Program-made: the position numbers and the translations under genes | Shown here: positions 1-7,532 of the stretch, piece after piece | Numbering within the stretch: the first letter of the stretch is position 1 | Layout of the letters: every line of letters begins with the position of its first letter | Notes under the pieces: model-generated | Databases searched by the model: none | Seen by the model: the letters and a program-made list of their open reading frames with translations, nothing else | What the model was told of the DNA's origin: nothing | NCBI RefSeq assembly: GCF_001643235.1 | Contig: NZ_LQWY01000005.1 | Coordinates: 248,001-312,000 of the forward strand | Source of the DNA: Domibacillus aminovorans | GTDB taxonomy: Bacteria; Bacillota; Bacilli; Bacillales; Domibacillaceae | Reading direction: 5' to 3' | DNA length: 64,000 bases

Positions 1-130
1 GTTTTTCTTGTTGATGAACAACGCGGCGTTTCATTTCTTGTTCCATTAAAGCAATGAATTCGTCATTCAATTTAAGCTCTGTTGCTTTTTTGTAGGAAAA
101 AAGAAGTAAATGATCGGACAGTGTACGCAT
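1..130 (-). CDS. sda: Sporulation inhibitor Sda (3' end cut by window start)
   Basis: The reading frame begins [20 protein letters not shown] and continues off the window after 43 codons. B. subtilis Sda is a 46-residue two-helix protein that binds the dimerisation domain of the sporulation kinases KinA/KinB and blocks Spo0A phosphorylation when replication is impaired. The spaced Leu/Phe/Ala pattern and the LSD...KATE...F..LME...KRR layout match that family. The ATG at 130-128 is preceded by GGAGATGA on the minus strand. It is divergent from yqeG, as in B. subtilis. Nearly the whole protein is visible; only the C-terminal tail is missing. Confidence 0.9.
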   Translation of the reverse strand, partial: MRTLSDHLLLFSYKKATELKLNDEFIALMEQEMKRRVVHQQEK

Positions 131-171
131 AGATACTCATCTCCAAAAAAGTAATAGTGAAGCTTTGTTCT

Positions 172-206
172 AGTGTACCAAAAAAACAATTATAGAACAA
201 TCGTTC
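172..206 (-). promoter_or_regulatory. sda promoter with overlapping LexA-like box
   Basis: On the minus strand a TATAAT lies at 194-189, and a second candidate pairs TTGTTC (200-195) with TACACT (177-172) over 17 bp. Positions 195-206 read GAACaatcGTTC, a perfect match to the Gram-positive SOS (LexA/DinR) core GAAC-N4-GTTC, lying within or against the promoter elements. A repressor bound there would block sda transcription. LexA control of this gene is inferred from the site alone. Confidence 0.5.
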
Positions 207-208
207 TT

Positions 209-307
209 TTTTCCACAGGTAGGCGTGGATAAGTAATGGCAAGCTGTATAATAAGTGGAAAAAGCCTATATATATAAGCTGTTGATTTGTGCATAACGTT
301 ATCCACA
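209..307. promoter_or_regulatory. Cluster of DnaA-box sequences between sda and yqeG
   Basis: Four 9-mers match the DnaA box TTATNCACA. TTATCCACA is exact on the plus strand at 299-307. TTATGCACA is exact to consensus on the minus strand at 296-288. TTATCCACG (minus, 232-224) and TTTTCCACA (plus, 209-217) each have one mismatch. In B. subtilis sda transcription responds directly to DnaA through boxes in this promoter region, coupling sporulation to replication status, so this cluster fits that known control. Confidence 0.75.
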
Positions 308-355
308 GAACGGGAATAAGAAAATTGTCGAAACATTTTTGGACTTATTATTGTT

Positions 356-384
356 TTGTCACATATGAAAAAATCAGCTATGAT
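356..384 (+). promoter_or_regulatory. Sigma-A promoter of the yqeG operon
   Basis: TTGTCA (356-361) and TATGAT (379-384) are separated by exactly 17 bp and lie 33 bp before the yqeG start codon. No other comparable pair is visible in this intergenic region. Confidence 0.6.
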
Positions 385-417
385 AGGATGGTAAGACTGA
401 GATTAGAGGTGTAAATT

Positions 418-939
418 GTGCTAAAATTATTTTTGCCAAATGAGCAAGTGAATAGTATTCTGGAAATAAAATCGGAACATCTGGTGCAACAAGGGATTAA
501 AGCGATTATTACGGATCTAGATAACACGCTTGTAGCATGGGATCGTCCAGATGCAACACCGGAATTATTAGACTGGTTTAATAAAATGCGCGATGCAGGC
601 ATTAAAGTGCTCATCGTTTCCAATAATAATCGAAACCGGGTCAGCTCGTTTTCAACGCCGCTCGAGTTGCCCTATATTTTTGAAGCGCGAAAACCGCTGG
701 GGCGTGCATTCAGAAAAGCAATCAAGTTGTTGAATGTACAAAAAAGTGAAACGGTTATGATCGGTGACCAGCTGCTAACCGATGTATTCGGTGGCAATCG
801 GAGCGGGATTCACACAATTTTGGTTATTCCTATTGCGGCAACGGACGGTTTCTGGACACGAATTAACCGGAAAATTGAACGTCAGTTAATGAACTTTTTT
901 CGGCGTAAAGGAATGATTCAATGGGAGGAAAGACAGTGA
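418..939 (+). CDS. yqeG: HAD-superfamily phosphatase YqeG
   Basis: This 173-residue protein has the HAD motif I DLDNTL at residues 33-38 (nucleophile Asp33, general acid Asp35), a motif II SNNN near residue 68 and the motif IV region GDQLLTD near 117. These mark a YqeG-type HAD-IIIA phosphatase; the physiological substrate is not established, though the yeast relative Gep4 acts on phosphatidylglycerol phosphate. The start is GTG preceded by AGAGGTG. It is the first gene of an eight-gene operon and overlaps yqeH by four bases, which suggests coupled translation. Confidence 0.9.
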   Translation: MLKLFLPNEQVNSILEIKSEHLVQQGIKAIITDLDNTLVAWDRPDATPELLDWFNKMRDAGIKVLIVSNNNRNRVSSFSTPLELPYIFEARKPLGRAFRKAIKLLNVQKSETVMIGDQLLTDVFGGNRSGIHTILVIPIAATDGFWTRINRKIERQLMNFFRRKGMIQWEERQ

Positions 940-2036
940 GCAATGAACAAATAACGTGTGATGGATGTGGCGTTACCATTCAAACGACAAATCCGGATGA
1001 TCTTGGTTATGCACCTGCATCAGCACTTGAAAAAGAAATTGTCGTCTGCAAACGTTGCTTTAGACTGAAACATTACAATGAAGTGCAAGATGTCGCTCTT
1101 ACAGACGATGACTTTTTAAAGATTTTAAATACGGTTGGCGATACAGAATCACTAATCGTGAAAATTGTTGATATTTTTGACTTTAACGGAAGCTGGCTGC
1201 CAGGTCTGCATCGTTTCGCTGGGAAAAATCCGGTGCTTTTAATCGGGAATAAATCTGATTTACTGCCGAAATCTGTGAAACGGGAAAAACTGATTCATTG
1301 GATGCGCTATGAAGCGAGTCAACTCGGTTTAAAACCAGTAGATGTACTTCTAATTAGTGCGTCGCAAGGAAAAGCAGTTCGCGATGCAGCGGATGCCATT
1401 GAGCATTACCGGAACGGAAAAGATGCATACGTTGTCGGTTGTACAAATGTTGGGAAATCAACGTTTATTAACCGTATTATTAAAGAGATTACTGGCGAAG
1501 GCGATATTATTACAACGTCTCATTTTCCGGGTACGACGCTTGATATGATTGAAATTCCGCTTTCGGATGGCCATGTACTTGTTGATACACCAGGTATCAT
1601 TAACCATCATCAAATGGCACATTTCGTTGACAAAGAAGAGTTGAAAGTGCTTTTGCCGAAAAAAGAAATTAAGCCGAAAGTCTTTCAATTAAATGAAGGA
1701 CAGACGCTGTTTTTCGGCGGTCTTGCCCGGTTTGACTATATAAGCGGCGGAAGACGTTCATTTATCTGCCATTTGTCTAATGACATTGACATACACCGGA
1801 CGAAAATAGATAAAGCTGATGAGTTGTATGAGAACCATGCAGGTGAGCTGTTAAAACCGGCTGGAAAAGGTGGAAAAGCACTTGAATTTGTGCGGCAGGA
1901 ATGGACAATTAAAGAAGCAAAAACCGATATTGTATTCTCAGGTCTCGGTTGGATTACAGTGAATGAATCAGGATCAAAAGTGGCTGCGTACGTGCCAAAA
2001 GGAGCGGCGGTTACACTTCGCAAGTCCTTAATTTAA
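936..2036 (+). CDS. yqeH: Circularly permuted ribosome-assembly GTPase YqeH
   Basis: YqeH is needed for assembly of the 30S subunit. The GTPase motifs appear in permuted order: G4 NKSD (about 105-108), G5 SAS (141-143), G1 GCTNVGKST (168-176) and G3 DTPG (217-220). An N-terminal zinc finger uses Cys8, Cys11, Cys38 and Cys41. I use the GTG at 936, which overlaps the yqeG stop and has GGGAGG eight bases upstream. The ATG at 921 lies within that ribosome binding site. The resulting 366 residues equal the B. subtilis protein length. Confidence 0.95.
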   Translation: MSNEQITCDGCGVTIQTTNPDDLGYAPASALEKEIVVCKRCFRLKHYNEVQDVALTDDDFLKILNTVGDTESLIVKIVDIFDFNGSWLPGLHRFAGKNPVLLIGNKSDLLPKSVKREKLIHWMRYEASQLGLKPVDVLLISASQGKAVRDAADAIEHYRNGKDAYVVGCTNVGKSTFINRIIKEITGEGDIITTSHFPGTTLDMIEIPLSDGHVLVDTPGIINHHQMAHFVDKEELKVLLPKKEIKPKVFQLNEGQTLFFGGLARFDYISGGRRSFICHLSNDIDIHRTKIDKADELYENHAGELLKPAGKGGKALEFVRQEWTIKEAKTDIVFSGLGWITVNESGSKVAAYVPKGAAVTLRKSLI

Positions 2037-2052
2037 AGGTGGAGAAAGTCAG

Positions 2053-2886
2053 ATGGAAAAATTGTATGGAATAATCGGGGATCCAATTGGGCATTCAATG
2101 TCGCCGGTGATGCAAAATGATGCCTTTACATCACTTGGAATGGATGCACATTATCAGCCATTTCACATTATGAGAGAAAATTTGCCAACAGCCATCAAAG
2201 GCATGAAGGTGCTCGGTGTTGCGGGATTTAACGTAACCGTGCCGCACAAAACAGCAATTATACCCCTTCTGGACGAAGTAGATCCGCTGGCCGCTGCGAT
2301 TGGCGCCGTCAATACAGTCGTGAATATAGAAGGACGCTTTATTGGCTATAATACAGACGGTGAAGGGTTTATTCGTGGTTTGCATGAAGAGTATGGCCAG
2401 TCTGTTTTGGATAAACGCATTTTAATTATTGGTGCAGGCGGCGCAGCGCGAGCTATTTATTACACACTCGGACAGCAGGGTGCTAAACAAGTTGATATTG
2501 CGAATCGTACGCTTGATAATGCGCTTCAGCTAAAAGAGCGCTGTCCATACTTGGTTGAAACAGCTGCTTTTACAATAGAAGAAGCAGAAAAGAACTTAGC
2601 TAATTACGATATAATTATTCAAACAACGTCTATTGGCATGTCTCCGAAAGTAAACGCGTCACCGATTCAATTAACGAACATTCGCTCGGCTGCTTTTTTA
2701 TCAGACATTATTTATAATCCTGCGGAAACATTGATTATGAAAGAGGCTAGAGAGCATGGTGCGCGTGTACAAAATGGTATGAAAATGTTTGCATACCAAG
2801 GAGCGCTTGCGTTTGAAAAATGGACAGGCACATTTGCAGATCCGAAACGGATGATGAAAATAGTGCAAGAAAGACTTGGAGGATAA
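2053..2886 (+). CDS. aroE: Shikimate dehydrogenase (NADP+)
   Basis: This enzyme reduces 3-dehydroshikimate to shikimate in aromatic amino acid synthesis. The substrate-binding segment contains GHSMSPVM (residues 13-20) and NVTVPHK with the catalytic Lys66. Asp102 in NTDGEGF is the second conserved polar residue. The dinucleotide-binding turn GAGGAARA sits at 127-134. The length of 277 residues is typical. AAAGGTGGAG precedes the ATG. It is embedded in the yqeG operon, as in B. subtilis. Confidence 0.96.
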   Translation: MEKLYGIIGDPIGHSMSPVMQNDAFTSLGMDAHYQPFHIMRENLPTAIKGMKVLGVAGFNVTVPHKTAIIPLLDEVDPLAAAIGAVNTVVNIEGRFIGYNTDGEGFIRGLHEEYGQSVLDKRILIIGAGGAARAIYYTLGQQGAKQVDIANRTLDNALQLKERCPYLVETAAFTIEEAEKNLANYDIIIQTTSIGMSPKVNASPIQLTNIRSAAFLSDIIYNPAETLIMKEAREHGARVQNGMKMFAYQGALAFEKWTGTFADPKRMMKIVQERLGG

Positions 2887-2888
2887 AC

Positions 2889-3182
2889 ATGTTAACAGGA
2901 AAACAAAAACGATTTTTGCGTGCAGAAGCGCATCATATTACACCTATTTTTCAAGTAGGCAAAGGCGGCGTGAATGATAACATGACGGCGCAAATTGCGG
3001 AAGCACTTGAAGTACGCGAACTAATTAAAATTAGCATTTTACAAAACAATGAAGACGATAAACATGACGTTGCAAAAGCACTTGCAAAGGGCGCAAAAGC
3101 AGAGCTCGTTCAATTAATTGGCCATACGGTCGTCCTGTATAAAGAATCAAAAGAAAACAAAAAAATCGTCTTGCCGCGATGA
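2889..3182 (+). CDS. yhbY: YhbY/CRM-domain RNA-binding protein
   Basis: This 97-residue protein is a single CRM (YhbY) domain, a small alpha/beta fold that binds RNA and associates with pre-50S ribosomal subunits in bacteria. The diagnostic N-terminal LTGKQKRFLRAEAHHI and the loop GKGGV near residue 27 are present. I start at the ATG at 2889, two bases after the aroE stop, with CTTGGAGG upstream; an earlier in-frame ATG at 2820 lies inside aroE. It is called yqeI in B. subtilis. It ends in an ATGA overlap with nadD. Confidence 0.92.
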   Translation: MLTGKQKRFLRAEAHHITPIFQVGKGGVNDNMTAQIAEALEVRELIKISILQNNEDDKHDVAKALAKGAKAELVQLIGHTVVLYKESKENKKIVLPR

Positions 3183-3751
3183 GAAAAGTCGGGATAATGG
3201 GCGGAACATTTAATCCGCCTCATATCGGACATTTAGTGATAGCAAACGAAGTGCTGCATGCGTTAGATCTTGATGAAGTGCGGTTTATGCCGAACTCGGT
3301 ACCGCCGCATAAAAAGTTAGACGGTCATGTAAGCGATGAAGAAAGGCTCCGGATGACAGAACTGGCGATAAAAGGAAATGAGCTTTTTCGGTTGGAAACA
3401 GTTGAAATAAACCGTGCCGGTGTTTCGTATACAATTGATACGATGAGGGAATTAATGATGAAAGAACCGGATGCGTCATTTTATTTTATTATTGGCGCAG
3501 ACATGATCGAATATTTGCCGAATTGGCAAGAGATTGATGAATTAGTCCAAATGATCAATTTTGTCGGTGTGAAGCGTCCAGGCTATTCGACAGAGACCCC
3601 ATACAGGGTTACTCTTATTGAGACGCCAGAAATTCATCTGTCATCCACTATTCTGCGTAAAAGAGCAGCAAATGGAGACTCGCTTTTGTATTTACTACCA
3701 GATGGTGTCATTCGCTATATAGAGGAGAATGGTCTTTATGGAGCAGAGTAA
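3179..3751 (+). CDS. nadD: Nicotinate-nucleotide adenylyltransferase
   Basis: NadD converts nicotinate mononucleotide and ATP to deamido-NAD. The nucleotidyltransferase HxGH motif is at residues 15-18 (PPHIGH), after the GGTFNP loop. The second family motif, SSTILRKR, lies near residue 152. Length is 190 residues, as in B. subtilis (189). It overlaps yhbY by four bases and yqeK by 14, so the three are probably translationally coupled. Confidence 0.95.
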   Translation: MRKVGIMGGTFNPPHIGHLVIANEVLHALDLDEVRFMPNSVPPHKKLDGHVSDEERLRMTELAIKGNELFRLETVEINRAGVSYTIDTMRELMMKEPDASFYFIIGADMIEYLPNWQEIDELVQMINFVGVKRPGYSTETPYRVTLIETPEIHLSSTILRKRAANGDSLLYLLPDGVIRYIEENGLYGAE

Positions 3752-4307
3752 AGCGCTTGAACTTGTCAAAGCACAGTTGACAGATAAAAGGTATGAACAC
3801 ACACTCGGTGTAATGGAAACAGCGGTCCAGCTTGCTCAAACATATGGAGCAGACATGAAAAAAGCGGAACTAGCGGCTATTTTTCATGATTACGCGAAAT
3901 TCCGTCCGAAAGAAGAAATGAAGCAGTTATTAATCGAGGAAAAGATGGATGAACGATTGCTGCGCTTTCATCATGAATTGTGGCATGCACCGGTGGGAGC
4001 ATTTCTTGTTCAAAAAGAAGTGGGTATCATGGACGAAGAGGTATTATCAGCAATTCGCTGGCATACGACTGGACGCCCAGGTATGACGCAATTAGAGAAA
4101 ATCGTTTATCTTGCTGATTACATTGAGCCGGGCCGCCGCTTTCCGGGAGTAGATGATGTTCGTGCTTTGGCTGCTCTTCATTTAGATAAGGCAGTCCTTG
4201 CCGCTGTGAAAAATTCAATCTTTTTTTTAATAAGCAAACAACAACCGGTATTCCCGGTGACAATGGATACGTACAATGAACTTATTCAGAATGGAGACGA
4301 TGTTTAA
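3738..4307 (+). CDS. yqeK: HD-domain hydrolase YqeK (diadenosine tetraphosphatase)
   Basis: YqeK is an HD-superfamily metal-dependent phosphohydrolase; the B. subtilis member symmetrically cleaves Ap4A to two ADP. His21, the HD pair His50-Asp51 in IFHDYAKF and the downstream HTTGRPGM segment carry the expected metal ligands. Two ATGs are possible: 3729 sits one base after GAGGAG, while 3738 has correct spacing, so I use the latter (189 residues). Its position between nadD and rsfS is conserved across Bacillales. Confidence 0.92.
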   Translation: MEQSKALELVKAQLTDKRYEHTLGVMETAVQLAQTYGADMKKAELAAIFHDYAKFRPKEEMKQLLIEEKMDERLLRFHHELWHAPVGAFLVQKEVGIMDEEVLSAIRWHTTGRPGMTQLEKIVYLADYIEPGRRFPGVDDVRALAALHLDKAVLAAVKNSIFFLISKQQPVFPVTMDTYNELIQNGDDV

Positions 4308-4658
4308 TTGACAGAACAACAAATGATTTTACATGCAGTGATAAAAGCAGCAGATGATAAGCGGGCGGAAAACATTACCGCACTGGATATGGAGGGAATC
4401 TCGCCAGTTGCTGATTACTTCGTTATTTGCCATGGTAATTCCGACAAGCAAGTGCAGGCCATTGCCCGTGAAGTAAAAGAAAAAGCAGAAGAATTTGGCG
4501 TAGGCATTAAACGTATGGAAGGGTTTGACGAAGCACGCTGGGTATTAATTGATATTGGCGATGTCGTCGTTCATGTTTTTCACCGTGATGAGCGCGTGTA
4601 TTACAATTTGGAACGTCTATGGGGCGATGCACCGCACATTGATGTTTTAACGTCATGA
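4308..4658 (+). CDS. rsfS: Ribosomal silencing factor RsfS
   Basis: RsfS (Iojap/DUF143 family) binds ribosomal protein L14 and blocks subunit joining when nutrients are scarce. The 116-residue protein contains the signature DYFVICHGNSDKQ near residue 36 and the C-terminal GDVVVHVFH...YYNLERLW. Its start is a TTG directly after the yqeK stop, supported by GGAG 13 bases upstream. It overlaps yqeM by four bases (ATGA). Confidence 0.94.
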   Translation: MTEQQMILHAVIKAADDKRAENITALDMEGISPVADYFVICHGNSDKQVQAIAREVKEKAEEFGVGIKRMEGFDEARWVLIDIGDVVVHVFHRDERVYYNLERLWGDAPHIDVLTS

Positions 4659-5386
4659 GTTACAATCGGTTTGCGTCTGTCTATGATTCGCTTATGCAGG
4701 ACGCACCGTACGATGAGTGGACAGCAATGCTATGTTCAGAAGCACAGGCAGGACGCCTGCTCGATATTGGCTGCGGGACAGGGGAACTGTCTATCCGTTT
4801 TGTGCAAGCAGGATTTGATGTGACAGGTATTGATTTATCTGACGATATGTTAGCGATCGCCCGTGAAAAAGCAGATGAACAAAAGCTGTCTATTCCACTA
4901 TATCAACAAGATATGAGAGAACTTCACGGTATCGGCCTATTTCAAACGGCGGTTATTTTTTGCGATTCGCTTAATTATTTAGAGACAGAAGATGATGTGA
5001 AAAAAACATTTCAATCCGTGCATAATCATCTTGAAAAGGGCGGATTGTTTTTATTTGATGTGCATTCTACACATAAAATCAATCACGTATTTCAATCACA
5101 GACATTTGCGGATGCGGCGGAAGATATTTCGTTTATATGGAATGCTTTTCCCGGAGAAGCATCAAATAGTGTTGAACATGAATTAACATTTTTCGTACAA
5201 ACAGAAAACGGCTTATATGAGCGATTTGATGAGCTTCATCAGCAGCGTACATTCCCGCCTGACTTGTATAAAAAGTGGCTGAATGAAGCGGGTTTTACGA
5301 TCGAAGCAGTCACCGCTGATTTTACAAATGATGCACCAACAAATAAATCAGAAAGAATTTTTTTCAAAGCGAAAAAGAGCAGCTAA
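4655..5386 (+). CDS. yqeM: SAM-dependent methyltransferase YqeM
   Basis: This is a class I methyltransferase of 243 residues. The SAM-binding motif I, LLDIGCGTGELS, is near residues 35-46, followed by the acidic loop GIDLSDDML at about 61. The family is conserved in this operon in Bacillales, but the methyl acceptor is not known. It is the last gene of the yqeG operon and its stop codon lies inside a terminator hairpin. Confidence 0.88.
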   Translation: MSYNRFASVYDSLMQDAPYDEWTAMLCSEAQAGRLLDIGCGTGELSIRFVQAGFDVTGIDLSDDMLAIAREKADEQKLSIPLYQQDMRELHGIGLFQTAVIFCDSLNYLETEDDVKKTFQSVHNHLEKGGLFLFDVHSTHKINHVFQSQTFADAAEDISFIWNAFPGEASNSVEHELTFFVQTENGLYERFDELHQQRTFPPDLYKKWLNEAGFTIEAVTADFTNDAPTNKSERIFFKAKKSS

Positions 5387-5404
5387 ACAGCCGCTCTTTT
5401 TTTG
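5373..5404 (+). terminator. Terminator of the yqeG operon
   Basis: AAAAGAGC (5373-5380) pairs with GCTCTTTT (5393-5400), extended inward by a short GC pairing, and is followed by a run of T. It overlaps the yqeM stop. The hairpin could also stop comER transcripts arriving from the other strand. Confidence 0.85.
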
Positions 5405-5439
5405 CTTTGTAAAGAATTTGTAAAGAAGAAGGACATGAG

Positions 5440-6282
5440 TTAATCTTGTCGAATTGATGTATCAATGCCAAAAGTGGCAGATGCCTCTTTTCTGTCTTCA
5501 GCGGCTTTTTGCTGCGTCATTTTGCATAGCGATGAAAACAGGTCGCCCGCAAACTCTTCGATGACCAGAATTCCGCGCCCTGTCACACCGCCTTTAGCGG
5601 CAGTCCGCTCTGTCAGCATCTCCAATGACCAATTTTTCTTTTTTAACAACTCTCCAAGACCAATCATCATATGCACCGACATTTTTTCTGCCTCTTCATC
5701 TGTGAGCCCATATTTCATTGCCTCTTTTGCGTACATGTTTGCCATTTTAGAAAAGAAAGCAGGCCCGCAACCCGTTAAATCAGATGCCGCTCGGATCATC
5801 TCATCGTTCGTTTCAAATGAAGCACCAGCCAAATTATTTAATAAACGGATGATTTTTTTCTGCCAGTCTATTCCACACGAGTCGCCAAATGAATAAAGGA
5901 TGCCACCGGCTGAAACGGTGTTCGTGACCGCAGGAATGACACGTGCACACGAGCAAGGAAGAACGGATTCCATCTGTGCTGTTGAGACCGCACTTGCAGT
6001 AGAGATGAGGCAGTGATCTGCTGTGACGTATGGAGCAATAGATTCAAGAAGAGGCTTTAAATCCGGCTGGCGAACTGAAATGAATAACAGCTGTGTCTGT
6101 TCAGCTACTTGTTTTACGTTTTGGCAAACGTGAATACCTGGAAAAGATTTTTGTAGTCGGTATGCTTTTTCAATTGAACGATTGTACACGTAAAGAGATT
6201 CAGGTGGAATGGTATGGGATGTAATGAATGATTCAGTCAGTACTGTACCGATACTTCCTGTTCCGATAATGCCAATGTTCAT
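5440..6282 (-). CDS. comER: ComER, pyrroline-5-carboxylate reductase-like protein
   Basis: This 280-residue protein begins with the Rossmann motif GIIGTGSIGTVL and keeps the C-terminal helical region of the ProC family, including the conserved DLTGCGPAFF segment and the AAKGGVTGRG loop. In B. subtilis comER is divergent from comEA exactly as here. It is not required for transformation there, and reports link it to sporulation and biofilm formation. Whether it reduces pyrroline-5-carboxylate is unproven. AAGGAG precedes the ATG. Confidence 0.88.
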   Translation of the reverse strand: MNIGIIGTGSIGTVLTESFITSHTIPPESLYVYNRSIEKAYRLQKSFPGIHVCQNVKQVAEQTQLLFISVRQPDLKPLLESIAPYVTADHCLISTASAVSTAQMESVLPCSCARVIPAVTNTVSAGGILYSFGDSCGIDWQKKIIRLLNNLAGASFETNDEMIRAASDLTGCGPAFFSKMANMYAKEAMKYGLTDEEAEKMSVHMMIGLGELLKKKNWSLEMLTERTAAKGGVTGRGILVIEEFAGDLFSSLCKMTQQKAAEDRKEASATFGIDTSIRQD

Positions 6283-6369
6283 GACGTAATCTCCTTCCTA
6301 GTTCATCTTTTAACTATACGTACGAAAAAAATGATTTATTCCAGTTGAAAAGGAGGGTCAAACAAGGTA

Positions 6370-7008
6370 ATGAAGCAGCTTATTCACAAGTACAAAATCC
6401 CAGCAGCAGGGGGTCTAGCTGTTCTTATGTTTTGGCTGTACGGTTTAATGGAAGAAGAAACGGTACCTCCTGAGCCTGCGCTAGTTGAAGAAGCACCTGT
6501 AGAAGTGGTACCAGAAGAAATATCAACTGAAGAAGCGGTACCGGTTGAAGTAGCGATTGATGTAAAAGGAGCAGTCACAATGCCTGGCATTTATATGATG
6601 ACGAGTGATCAAAGGGTGAATGACGCGATTAATAAAGCAGGTGGGTTGATGGAAACAGCGGATGCTGCAGCGGTAAATTTAGCACAAAAAGTGCAGGACG
6701 AGATGGTCATTTATGTACCGACAAAAGGGGAAGGTGTGCCGCCAGTCATCGCTTCATCTACCCCGGGAGGAAACGGTGCAGCATCCGCAAAAAGTAGTGA
6801 GTCAGCAGAAGGTACTCTCATTAATATTAATGAGGCAGATTCATCCGGTTTACAAAAACTTCCGGGTGTAGGGGAAGCGAAAGCACAAGCGATAATCGAT
6901 TACAGGGAAACGGAAGGTCCGTTTGCGGCCGCGGAAGAATTGAAAAACGTGTCGGGAATTGGAGACAAAACATTTGAAAAGCTAGAGCCGCTCATTACGG
7001 TGCAATAA
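6370..7008 (+). CDS. comEA: Competence DNA receptor ComEA
   Basis: ComEA is the membrane-anchored receptor that binds double-stranded DNA for uptake. An N-terminal transmembrane helix (about residues 12-28) is followed by an acidic, Pro/Val/Glu-rich linker. An SLBB-type domain (about 58-115, DVKGAVTMPGIY) comes next, then a Ser/Gly-rich linker and a C-terminal pair of helix-hairpin-helix motifs (LININ...LPGVGEAKAQAI and VSGIGDKTF) that contact DNA. The 212 residues compare with 205 in B. subtilis. AAGGAGG lies about 13 bases before the ATG, a rather long spacing. Confidence 0.95.
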   Translation: MKQLIHKYKIPAAGGLAVLMFWLYGLMEEETVPPEPALVEEAPVEVVPEEISTEEAVPVEVAIDVKGAVTMPGIYMMTSDQRVNDAINKAGGLMETADAAAVNLAQKVQDEMVIYVPTKGEGVPPVIASSTPGGNGAASAKSSESAEGTLININEADSSGLQKLPGVGEAKAQAIIDYRETEGPFAAAEELKNVSGIGDKTFEKLEPLITVQ

Positions 7009-7099
7009 GCAAACATGAATTTGACGGAACTCAGGATTTGTCGCTAAACTAAAAGCAGAAACCGGTCAAGATCGGAAAAGACAGAAAAGAGGGTTTTTT

Positions 7100-7519
7100 A
7101 TGGAAAGAAAAAGCTGGGATGAATATTTTTTAACGATTGCAGAGGCCGTTGCCACACGTTCTACATGCAACCGGTTAAATGTCGGATGCGTCATTGTCAA
7201 AGATAAACATATCGTATCGACTGGATATAACGGCTCGATTCACGGGCATGAACACTGCGATGAAGCAGGATGCTTATTGTCTGAGCAAGGACGGTGTATC
7301 CGCTGCCTGCACGCCGAATTAAATGCGGTGCTGCATGCGGAGCGTGACAAGTTAAAAGGGGCTTCAGCTTATGTTACTCATGAACCTTGTGAGAATTGCG
7401 CGAAAACACTTGCGCAGGCTGGTATTGAGCGAATTGTGTACCGGAATGCGTATCCAAACAAATGGAACAGTCATTTTTTAAAAGATATTGACGTTTTACA
7501 CGTACCTTCGATGAATTGA
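7100..7519 (+). CDS. comEB: ComEB, dCMP deaminase family
   Basis: The protein has the zinc deaminase signature His71-Ala-Glu73 and PCENC (Cys97, Cys100), with extra Cys/His residues between 53 and 69 (CDEAGCLL, CIRC) typical of deoxycytidylate deaminases that bind a second zinc. It would convert dCMP to dUMP. It is in the competence operon but is not needed for transformation in B. subtilis. At 139 residues it is shorter than the B. subtilis protein (about 189). AGAGGG precedes the ATG. Confidence 0.92.
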   Translation: MERKSWDEYFLTIAEAVATRSTCNRLNVGCVIVKDKHIVSTGYNGSIHGHEHCDEAGCLLSEQGRCIRCLHAELNAVLHAERDKLKGASAYVTHEPCENCAKTLAQAGIERIVYRNAYPNKWNSHFLKDIDVLHVPSMN

Positions 7520-7532
7520 AAGGATGATGTGA

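Noticed and set aside
5465-5896. Plus-strand open frame of 143 codons opposite comER
   Set aside because: It lies wholly within comER on the other strand, has no ribosome binding site and no recognisable protein features.
6290-6369. Possible ComK box (AAAA-N5-TTTT pairs) before comEA
   Set aside because: The region has AAAA and TTT runs, but no two properly spaced AT boxes; any AT-rich 80 bases would offer this match.
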